The notes below the pieces were generated by a model. That model was not told the origin of the DNA. It saw nothing but the letters and a program-made list of their open reading frames with translations, and ran no database searches. A stretch of DNA of 64,000 nucleotides from Omphiscola glabra (taxonomy: Eukaryota > Mollusca > Gastropoda > Lymnaeidae): the NCBI GenBank assembly GCA_964017045.1, contig OZ024809.1:26962618-27026617 (forward strand). Direction: 5' to 3'. Of this stretch, positions 39,001 through 51,000 are shown piece after piece. Both the position numbers and the translations under genes were made by a program. How positions within the stretch are numbered: position 1 is the first letter of the stretch; each line of letters starts with the position of its first letter.

Positions 39001-42000
39001 TTGTACCCGGTACTGGGGCCAGACTAGTTGGGCGCCAAAATGGACTTTAATGATATTTTATTGATGATAATCATGGTTTTCAGGGGGGGGGGGGGGGGGG
39101 AAAGGAGAGTGTTAAAAAAAAATCTTGTCACTGGCTGACAAAAACTCTTATAGACGCTTCTGGGACCATCCCTTATCTTATCCTTTGTTTTTCCAAATAT
39201 AGACACCATCATTTCTAGGTGAAAATTTGCTTAAACTTAAACTTCTATTTTCACATTTATCCTAATGTCAATTTTCCTAAAGTCTATAGTAAATGTGACA
39301 ATCACATAGCAGACTGCAATGTTAACATCAAATTGCTGAGTCAGTTTTAATTTAGAAACAGTTTTTCCTTGCAAACTGAAAGTAACATTCAGTCAATCAT
39401 AATCCTTAGATTACGGCGTCTATGTTTTTTTCTTCACAGGATTAAGTAGGCCTAATAGTTTTATAAAAACTGAGAAAAGATAGATAATGAGTTCAAGAGG
39501 CCAAACAGAAGATGTAACACACTAAAGTTTAATTAATCTCCTCAACCACTTCTATTATACTGACTTTGTGAATCATGATAACATTATAACTTTTTGAATA
39601 TTAACATGAATCTTTTTTGATCATAATTAATCTCCTTAACAACTATCAATACGTGTGTGTATAAAATGTTTGCAAAGGTCACATAATCACATCAATATAC
39701 AACTAGGTGCTAACTATTCACATGTAATTTTTGACAGCAATACACAATTTGGAAAGGAGGAGACAAAATAATAGATCAAAACAAAAACCAGTATTTTTTT
39801 TAAAATTATTCATTTCCCACAACTGAAAAGTTCTGTTCAGGCTAAGCAGCTAGCAGAGTCTTAATAAAATAACTATACACATATTCACAATCTGCATTCT
39901 TTTCCTTTTTAATCCAGTAGCTACCCGTTAACATTTGCATATATAATAACAGTAACAGGAAAACAATATAACAGCCTGTCAGGTTTTATTTTTTCTTCAG
40001 ATTTTTATTTTAAAAAATGAACACACAACACCAACCATAAAGCTTACATATGGTGTATGCACCATCTGGTGTTGTTGCTGTTGACGGCGATGATGCTGAT
40101 GACGTGCAGCAATTAATTAGAGAGATATATCCAATTTTGAGGCCTAGGTCAATTATTTTTTCGGCATGAAATGGTGATGCAGCAAGTAATTAGAGAGATA
40201 TATCCAATTTTGAGGCCTAGGTCAATTATTTTTTTCGGCATGAAATGGTGATGCAGCAATTAATTAGAGAGATATATCCAATTTTGAGGCCTAGGTCAAT
40301 TATTTTTTTCGGCATGAAATGGTCATGATATTGTCTCCTCATGAATTTACTAGTTGCTAATATTTGGCTTCATTTATTTTCAGTGGTTATTTAAAAACCC
40401 ATTAAAACTTCATTGAATATCACATGAGTGGAACTAACAATTTTCTACAAGTTAAGTTAGGTATTGACCTTGTCTTTTGAAATTACTGTGCCCCCCCCCC
40501 CCCCCTTTCCCAAAAATGGTGTTAAAAACCCATTGACCTTACATAGACTCTCACCCCCTCCAAGTGATTTAACATCTTCTTAAGGAAACAACAGTATCTC
40601 ATGGGCATAATTAAAACAATAACAAACCGAGCACTTGGAAAACCATGAATACTTTTGATCTTCTGGCAACCTTAAACAATTTCTGTCGTTACATCAGTGT
40701 TCCCTATTTTTGGTTTATGTCAATCTGCATTCACAGAGACACATATTTAGGTCAATCTGCATTCACAGAGACACATATTTAGGTCAATCTGCATTCACAG
40801 AGACACATATTTAGGTCAATCTGCATTCACGGAGACACATATTTAGGTCAATCTGCATTCACAGAGACACATATTTAGGTCAATGCAGTGGAATGTGTTT
40901 TGTGTGTGTTTCATTAGTACTTTACACTTATCAGTGATAGTGAAGGAGGAAATTAATGGCTAGATTTTCTTCTATACAAATAATTTCTCTGTGTATTCTA
41001 AAAAGAAGTCAGAGAAATGACTTCTTTTTAGAATACACAGAGAAATTATTTGTATAGAAGAAAATCTAGCCATTAATTTCCTAAAATGATGCCAGTAAAA
41101 TCTTACTAGCAGACGACTTCAATTCAACTGATAAACCATCTATTGTTTTATAATTCCACCCTCATCAAAGTTAAGGTTAACAGAAACAAATTAAGAATTC
41201 CTTACATATAGAAATGTTTTATGGCAACTTTGATTATGCTAGGTTAACTTACAGAACCATCATCGATGTACTGTGAGGAGGGCTCCTCCTCAAAAAGTCC
41301 AGCCTGTTGTTGATAGTAATGGCCTTGATTTTGAGGTGTCACCGGAGTATGGGGAGTCCCAGCCTATAATGTAAGAAGTGCACGCGCTAATCAAATGAAC
41401 TACATAATATTTTTATCATAAAAGTAACTATTAAAATAAAAAAGTGTCAATTTTCCCCCCACTTAACATGAAGTGGGATTTGATAATGGTAATTTTTTTG
41501 GTAGATTTTTAATACCTAAATTAAATTCCTTTGATATGAAAGCAGGACATTGAGAAAATCAGGTATTAAATTTTATTTTTTATTTTTAGCATCCCCACAC
41601 CATTAGGTCTATACAGATTTTGTAAGTCATGATAACATTATAACTTTTTGAATATTAACATGAGTCTTTTTTTGTATCATAAATATATTCTTCCAATTTT
41701 ATTTAGGCTGCACCTAAAATAAACTACCACAAATGACATACGAATAGTCTAATGGTACCCGGGTGGGAATGGCGACGCTGCGTGTCCGGGTCCATTTTGA
41801 CTAATGCTTTTCGGATGTCATTTGTAGTAGTTTATTTTAGTAAAACTAAAGAATTAAGATTACAACATATAGTACATTCAATTATCTTTCATTTGATACC
41901 AACTTTTGTCTTACAAACCCAACAATAATATTTTTAATCCATTTTTAATCCCAACCTCTCAATTCTGGTACCCAGGTACGAATAGCCACTTCGTTTTATT

Positions 42001-45000
42001 TAACATTCTCACCCTCACCCCCTTCCATGTCTAATGATTTACAATATACTAATCATAAATTTTTTTTTTCCTGTGGACTCAGATATCAAAAGTTTTGGAC
42101 TACCTTCAAACCAGTTACTTCAACACATTCACAGCAGTGGTTCTCAACCTTCCTAATTCCGCGACCCTATAATACAGTTCCTGATGTTGTGGTGACCCCC
42201 AACCGTAAAATTATTTTTTGTTACTACTTCATTAATTTGTGATTTCAGATGGTCTTAGGCGACCCCTATGTAAAGGTCTTTCGACCCCTTGGTTGAAAAC
42301 CTCCAATTTACAGGATCAACCTGCAGCCACCAGGTTTATTTATTGTTAAAGTTGACAAGTGTTGAAACACTAATAAAAAAATTGTCTTAAGAAATATTGA
42401 GACCTGATTGAAATGAACTTGAGGCTCCACAGTATTTTTTTGTACTTACGACAGGTGTCATCATCTGCTGTGGTGTCATGGCCCGGCGGTGTGGAGACTG
42501 GCGGTGATGGTGCTGCTGCTGATAGTAAAACTGCTGCTGCTGGTGGTGATGTCTCTGGGGATGGTGGACAGAGGCAGGGCTCTCAAACTCACCAATACTG
42601 TTGTCGCTGGATTCACTTATCTGTGGCCTGGGTTTAGGTGTAAGTTGGATTGTAGTATGAACAAAACATGCATAAATCTGACTGATATTGATCGTTACAT
42701 TAACAAATTGGAATAGCTTATGGTTATTATTAGATTATAAGAGCCCCCAAGCCTAAAATCCTATTTTAATTTTTAAAAAATTTTAAACAATAAGAAAATT
42801 CAAATATTTTTGTTAACTCTTTCCATTAGTTATGGTGTTAAACTTTCTGGTTTTTTTGGGGCCAAGCCCCATGATAATCAGCTCAATAAGCAGTGTTAGA
42901 ATATATTATCCCCAGACTAAAATCCCTTTGAATTAAAAATAATAAGTAATAAAACAAATATTTTTGTAGACTCTTTCCTTTGGTTTTGACTATCTTGTTT
43001 TACTTGGCCAAGCTTTCATGTCATAATTTCATAGATTAAGGCAGTGGTTCTCAACCTTCCTAATGCCGCGACCATATAATAGAGTTCCTCATGTTGTGGC
43101 GACCCCAACCACAAAATTATTTTCGTTGCTACTTCATAACTGTAGAGTATATATGTTTTCTGAGGGTCTTAGGCGACCCCTGGGAAACGGTCGTTCGACC
43201 CCCAGGTTGAGAGCCGCTGGATTAAGGAGTTTTTCTTGTTCACATTGAAGCTTTGCAAAAGTAATATTTTAGAGTTGTCTAATTGACTTGGAGGGTCGTG
43301 ATAAATTTTGGAGTTAAAAGGGTTAATCTATTTGCTTTTTAATTGACATGAAATAAATTTAAAAATAGGGTCCAACCACAGCAATGTTGTCCACATTCTT
43401 AAACCAGGGCTCTGCTGACATTTTGGGCTTAATTAGTGTAAATTAAAATTGTCATTTTCTCAGATGCAGAAACAGGTTTTTGTTATGAATCCACGTCGAA
43501 GTGAGGAGTGAACTTGACCTGTTCATTAACTTTGTAGGCTCTTTTCACCCCTCCATTTAATTCACATCTCTTTTCTCTGACCTCAGTTAACTTTTTGGAC
43601 ATTATGGTCACCCTTCACAAAGACAGCCTTGTCACCTCCACCCACTTTAAACCTACTGACTGACAGCCACAGCTATTTAATTTACTCTTCCTCCCACCCT
43701 AAATCCTGTTAAGACCTTATTATCTTTTCTCAATTACTTAGTCTTCGTCAACTTTGCCAGTCGGTGGATGACTTTTGGGTCAAGGCACTTGAGATGGTAG
43801 ACTATTTCCTATGTAGGAAACAGTACGTTCATCAGCCCATTAAAGGGTTAAAACATTACCAGTGCTTAAGCCTTCAGGTCACATAACAGTGAAAAAGACA
43901 ACAGGACCAAGCTTATTCTCACATATCATCCTCACAATCTAATAGCCAGACATTTTTTCCTTAAAAACCATGTCATTCTAAATCTGCAAAACCTCCTTGT
44001 ACGGAGTCACTTAAACGCTTCCCCCTCCCACTTTGGGAGCAAGCCTTTATAACACTTGCTCTTTCATCTTCCAGACTACACCATTTTTTTTTGCACCTGC
44101 TGCCACATGTAGTATATAGGTGAGCACCTCTAATATTATGCAAGATAAGCAGTGTCCCATCTCTAAACACTTCAATAGAAGTGACCACAAGGGGTCTGCA
44201 GATTTTACAAAAAGTGTTGTTGTGACCTGGACTAGCACATCAAACCGGGTAAATTTGGAAATAAGCTGATCCAGACTTAGGGAACCTTGACACCACATAG
44301 CATGAATGTCATGTTATCATTCACCTTTTAAACCTTTTCTCTGTCCTCTCCTACTTTTCCTCTCTTCTATCCCTTTTTGCCTGTATTTAATAACTCACCT
44401 AACGGTACTTATTTTCTGTCCAATACTTCTTGATTTCCTCTCGGATACTACATTTCCAGACCTATTTACCCTCAAACTCTTAAAATCGTACAATATCATA
44501 ACAAAATCGATCAATACATAATCTTAATATTCAGCTAAGTGTTATTTTTATTTAATTCTGTTTTTAATGTTGTTTTGTTCCCTGATGAAGGCTTGCTGAT
44601 CTTGCTGACAAGTTTGTTGTTTTGTCGAGTTCTTTTTTTCCAGGTTTTCCCTTACTTTGTTTCGCTCATTTCATTTCTGCTAACCTGATTGCAGACTCTC
44701 CCCCTTATTACCATCTTCTTGAAAGCTTGAGAACCTTTAGGAAATATTCCATCGAGGGTTTCTCATTTCCTGGGGGCTTTGCTCAGACCAGAGAAACAGT
44801 ATAAAAGTTACTCTCGTCCTGGGATTTCCCAGGATGAAATTAATTCAAAATGAAATATTCTAAAACTGAATTTAAACTATGAAAGGGTGTGTTTTGACAA
44901 TTGGTAAACTTGTACAGGCATTTAAGGAATGAAAAACAATGTTAGGACTTGTTGCGAGGTTGATCACTTGATACTAGTTGCTAAATTTTCCCCTACTTGG

Positions 45001-48000
45001 TCTTAAGGATGGATCACTAGCTAATATTTTGTTTATTAAGCAGAGGTTGATGTGACTGCCTGTAGGGAAAAAAACTGAGTTTTCCATTGTTTACAGGTCG
45101 CAAATTCTAATTTCCAATCTGTCAGCAAATAACAAGAGCTTCGTTTTAAATTTTTAAAAAATTAAAAATGTCAATACATTTATATATATTTATAGGTACC
45201 TAAGTTGATTAAGGAAGTTAAAATTTTTTTTTAATGAACAGCCGTTATGATCAAGTTACTAGAGCACAGCTCTCAGCCCATGGAATGTGACCTCAAATGG
45301 GATTGTGAAGTGATATTTGTGAAACAATTTTCCTTTTTATTTGGTCTCTTTCAGATATATGTCAATCATTGCACTAAATATTTCTTAAATTAAAATTATA
45401 TCAGGCTGAAATATCTATTTAAAATGTGTTTTCATTTACCATATGAAAAAAGCCTTTTTTTTTTAATGTTATGTGTTTGTCAGTTTGTAGGTACTTTACT
45501 TTGCTTCTATATTAATGTGTGCAACTTGAAAAACAGTTGAGAATCTGTGTCCTCGAGTACTGGGCTCACCAATTCAGCTTAATGAGCTAGATTTTACAGG
45601 TCCTGGCTTATAGCCACAATTTACGACTCGCTGAAATTTAAAAAAACTAGAAAATTGGGTGTTCTAAAAGAAGTTTGTACCCAGGAAATGTTTTAAATAT
45701 CCTAAATTGAACAGGATCTCGGGATCCTGCTTGAGAAACCCTAATTCCATCCAACAAAAAAACAGAGATGAAAACCTCACACAAAAGCTCCTTAAGCCAA
45801 AACATTTAAATCAAAATTAGAAAAATCAAAATCCTAAAACCAACTCACGTAGCCGGAGGATGCCTGTGTCGATCTGACCTCCGCAGGTTCTGGTGCTCTG
45901 CCCGTGGTTGTTGCTTTTGGTGCCAGTTACCCTGAGCACCCCTAGAACTGTGGTCAAGATAATAGAGGGTGGGAGAAGAGGTGTAACAAGTCATGTGAAG
46001 GAAAGATAGCAACAAGGTCAGATGGATTAGGTGTGGTAGAACAGTTACCAAAGGTTAACTGTACAAAACAGATCCTGACAAATCTCATCTGAATATAAAA
46101 ATGTTTAGTGCACAAGCTGTTCTCCAGAGGCAATAGTAAGTACTGTAATATTATAATTTCAAACTCCTCTCCAACTAGCATCCTGTAATGAGATTAACTC
46201 TTTTTGTTAAGGTAAAGGCCAAGTCTTGAATTTGATAAATATTGAAACCAAATCTCCACATGTGTAATTGAATGTCATTATCATAGACACCTCATTTATG
46301 GTACTCCTTTTAAAATTTTTCTTTAAATTTCCTGTTTTCCAATTCATATTGAGATAGAAAATATTACATGAAATAAATGTTATATGCAGGTAAAATCTTT
46401 TAAAATACACAGATCTAAGACCCACATTAAATAAGTTGTACCATAACTGCCAACAAGTATAAAAAATAAAAAAGCAACATGTGATAAATAGGTTTATTTA
46501 TTGAATATGCTGCCAGAATTTAACTATATTTTGATTATTTTCAGAATATGTAAAGACCAATTCACACAATTTAACAACAAATAAAGAATACAACAGAAAT
46601 AGGTAATGCCAATTGTCTTTTATTTTAACAAAAAATATCAACCAACAAACAAAAACAACAATGCTAAAGAAAAAACACTCTGATTGATACAATCAACTCT
46701 CTGTGACAAGCTTTGAGAATAGCTGCCCTTTATAAGTATATCAAGATAGATAATATTCTGACGGGCTATTGTCTTTGAAGGTATACTCCCATTTTCATAA
46801 TCGAAACTTAAGAATAGACACAGATCTTCCATTTCAGTATATGCCTACTGGGGTATATTTTTTAATTTCCAATTACCTTATTTCTATACTACAAAATAAA
46901 GAATATCCAGTTGCTGTAACAATATACAAAAGTGAATTAAGTCTTCTTACCGGAAGGGTTTTAGTTGTCAATAAATTACTATAGTCTAGCAAAGTAATTC
47001 AGTCAACTGATATTTGAGTTATAATTACACTGCTTCATAGACCCCACCCCTTTTTAACGACCCAATGTCTACCTTAGTAGGTTTTACTAGAACTTAACCG
47101 GTAAAGCTTTATGAGGCTGTTTTAAAAATAAGAACTTAAAACAAATAAATTACAATAATAGACTACGATACCAATTCCAAAATTTTTAAATACAGTAAGG
47201 CACAATAGGATAAATAATAATGAGAAAAACATCAAACTTGAACCAAACATCACACTGTAAACAATGCAACCATAAAGCAATATTAAATAATATACAACTA
47301 TGTACATCATTAAATTTATTTTTTACAAAAATTCAAATGAAAGCTTCTACAAATATTTATTATTTTTTTAAATTAAATTATTAAAATAATTTCAAAACAT
47401 ATTTATCTGAATTGCAAATCTTGAACATAAGGGAGACTGTACTTAAGGGCAAAATCTAGACATACATTATATGTAGTCTAAACCAGTTTTCTTTCAATTC
47501 TTTGAGATATATTGGAATAGTTCAATTTTCTAGCTTTACGATTTAACACTTTATAATTTCTTCTTGTCAATATTAAATGCACAGAGATTGCTTTCCAGAA
47601 AGAATATTTGCCTAGGAAAATGTTTATGTGTAGTAAAATTATGTACATCAAATACATAACATTATGTCAAGCACTAGTTGATGAACCACAGTGAACCAAG
47701 ACTAACAGGATAATGCAGAACATACTACTTTTCATCAAATATATTTTACCAAAAGTTTATTAAGACTTCATTTCTTTATCATGAAACATGTTTTAAATCC
47801 TTTCCCATTGGAGAGACATCAAATGGGCTTGTATTTTATTTTGGAGGGACAGGATGTTCAAAATAAAAGCAAAATTAATTCTCATCCCAAATTGCATTTC
47901 CTTGTAACTAGAACTAATTTAATTTAACTTTCCTTAACCCTTTACAGTCCGATGCGCCCGAAATGCGCCGATTTTTTCCTTAAGCTTACAGTTCGTTGCG

Positions 48001-51000
48001 GCCAAACCCGCCCGCTTCGCCCCGCTGCGAGGTTGTTTACTTTCGTTCTTAGCACAGCGGAAATTCATTGCGCATTACTATTTATAGTTCTACCGGAAGA
48101 AAGCCTCGTTGTCTGCATTTATTTTGATACTAGTTTGACCGCGGTATCTTTAGGGGCTGATTTTCTACGATTTTTTTAAAAGTTGCGATTTTTTCGCTGT
48201 AAAAAATGGCTATCAAAGCCTTGGATACAATTTTGAAAGAACTTAGGACTAATGAAGCTTCACTATTTCATAAATCTAGTGTCCCTGAAACTGTTTTTTG
48301 GTGCAACTTTTGCTTTAATCATTTCTTTGTATTTAGGTATTTTTTATTTTATTTTCTTGCTTATAGTTTATTTTCTGTAAATTAATTAGATAAAGAACCT
48401 TCATTTAGAATGGAGTTATGACCCTTTGCTTGGTCACTAGGATTAGAAAAGGCTGAATAGGCTTGGACTGTAAAGGATTAAGCTTCTAAAGCAAGAAATT
48501 CTGGTCATTTTATGGTGGTCAAATAAATGCTAGTCATTTCATGGTGGTCCACTAAACAAAAGCAAACAAATAATGCACCCACAATGTGAATAAGAAAAAA
48601 CAGGCAAGAGATGCTAACATGAGAAGGTACACCATTTAAATGGTGATATCTAGCCCCTATGCCTTTTTGTTCTCATCAAATTTGTTTGTACACCAACCAA
48701 ATAAACATGTACTTTTAAGAAATGAAAGAATTGATGTCATACTTGGCTTGACATTAAAGTTCTATTTAATACCCCCAATCAATACTTCAAATAAAAATTA
48801 AATTTTTCCAATGAATAGTTTATGCACTTTGTTTCCTCCAAGTAAATGCTCAACAATAATTTTAGACCAAATGTCATAAAAATCTAATATAAATTTAGGT
48901 TTTTAAAAAATAAGGACAGTTAAAAACTTATCTTATATTCCATTTTCTATGTCAAGCCCAGTATGAGACCAAAACATAATGGAAGAACCCATATAAGAAA
49001 AATTATAATGGAAATGAAAAGATAAAGTAAATTTTGATCCAAAAATTGAAACACCGATTCATGGCTTACGAGTCATCAAAGTCTTGTTCTGAACCAATGT
49101 TGGATTCCATGTTGGAGTCTTCATCCGGTTCATGATGGTGACCTCTTTTGTGAGCAGTGGATGTCAGGGGTTGTACGCTATTAGGCCCTGGGGTTTGAGG
49201 TTCATAACTTGTGTCAGAAGAAACTGAAATAGATTTTTCAATTATGGCAATAATGTACACTTGAGTCAAAAAAAGGGACTAAAACTGTTACTGAGTGTGA
49301 CCAAAAATTTGCTTGAGCAGTAAGTTTTTTCAAAAACAATTTTCCCTCGAACAAATTTTGTACAAATTGCAAAATTACTGAGCTAGTCAGTAAATGTATA
49401 GTGCCTGTTAATAAGAGTTGGTCATGTTTTTGTTGGTGAAATCTAAGAAAGAAAAAGATATAATTTCAATAAATTACACAGAAAATTGTTATGTACTTAC
49501 TGTCTTGACGTGCTTTTCTACCATAACGCTTCTGTGCTGCCTGTTTGATTGTGATAGTATTCCAGTCTGTATCTCCTTGCATCAAACTGTTCCTGTAAGT
49601 GAAGAATGGTTGCCAGTCCTCTTGACGAACTTGAGGGATTTTACCTTCGACTTGTTTGTCCAAATAGTTGACACTGGGGAGAAAGAAAAAAACAAACATG
49701 GGAATTGATCCATTTTAGCAATCACATTGTAAAGCTTAAAGTAGATTACATTTCGATTATCAAAAGCTCCAGAATCAAGCACAAATAAATTTGTGAATTT
49801 CACAACTCATGAGTTGATAGTGTGGCATTGCGTAAATAAAACGCTTCCTACATCAGTGCAACATATAAACTTGGACCATACGTTAATTTAACACAAACAA
49901 AATAAGCATCAGATAACTTGAAGCGTTAATTTTAAATAAAAAAACAAACATACTTACACTGTCTTTTTATCTTGTTTCATGAGTTTGTTAGTGAACTCAC
50001 AAAGAACCTCAAGGAATGCTAGGTTAGGTGGTGCAGCATTTGGCCCTTTGTCCCGATTTTCAAATGGTGTTAAGCTGAACTGTATGCCTTCTCTGCGACC
50101 AGCAATTAACAGAAAATTAAGTCAAAATTGAACTGCGGTTATGAGTCAGTAAATGTTATTTCAAAAAGTAATTTAGAAAAATGTGTTTGTGAATATGTCT
50201 TCAAATTAAAATAAAACATTCAACTAATAAAATGGATCTTTGTTTAAAATTTTTTCACTATGAATCAGAAAAATCATCAAATTACGTGTGCATTGTTGCA
50301 ACAGCCTCTCTGTTTTTAATCTGGTCCAAACCAAAGGACAGTGCAAATCTTCTAGCCAGCTCCTACATAATTTCAGGAAATAAATAAAAGTTAATATAAG
50401 CAATATTATTGCTACAGCCATCACAAGTAGCCATTTCTTTTTACAATAAAGATTTGAAATATATAAATGTTACTACCCAAAAGCACAATGGACCAGCATT
50501 TCATAGTAGAATGCATGTAAAAAAAAAAAAAAAACTATTTAATGTGCAGGGTAAGTCTGAAATATGTGATATTATTTTTTCTTCATAATTTATCTAGCAG
50601 TATATGATTATTCTATTTGGTTTTAGATGTTTTTATTTGATAAGTCGGAATGGCCTGTTCAGTATCTTTCAAAGAATAGGCTGTCCCCCACGACTGCTCA
50701 CAATCATACAACCATTTCACAAAAACATGCACAGCACAGTCACATTCAATGACGCTGTCTCTGGGGCATTTCCAGTCAGCAGCGGAGTAAAACAGGGTTG
50801 TGTACTGGCACCAACTGTCTTCTCCATTTTCTTCTCGATGCTCCTTCAGTTTGCTTTCAAGGACTGTGAAGATGCAGTGTACACACATACCAGATCTGAT
50901 GGTAGGCTGTTCAATATCGCTCGCCTTTGTGCAAAGACCAAAGTAAAGAGGGTATTAATTCGTGAACTGCTGTTTGCTGACGATGCCGCTTTAACATCTC

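Larger units (their letters stand above)
36020..41252. other. Large repeat-filled last STAG intron
   Basis: Besides the elements listed separately (hAT with BED finger, 26-bp, 73-bp and 32-bp tandem repeats, perfect palindrome), this 5.2-kb stretch holds AT-rich DNA. It also has a G18-type homopolymer at 39085, a C17-type tract at 40492 and a hAT-like right end (CAGGTTGGGAACCACTG) near 38080. No further coding exon was recognised. Confidence 0.6.
42628..45848. other. STAG intron 30
   Basis: This 3.2-kb intron holds one SPIN-like element (43042-43219) and one copy of dispersed repeat X (44540-44720). The rest is AT-rich with pyrimidine-rich stretches near 43560-43740 and 44320-44420. No exon was recognised. 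Confidence 0.6.

Noticed and set aside
49466..49803. Independent small genes on either strand around STAG exon 28
   Set aside because: The minus-strand frame is the STAG exon itself; the others are its shadows.
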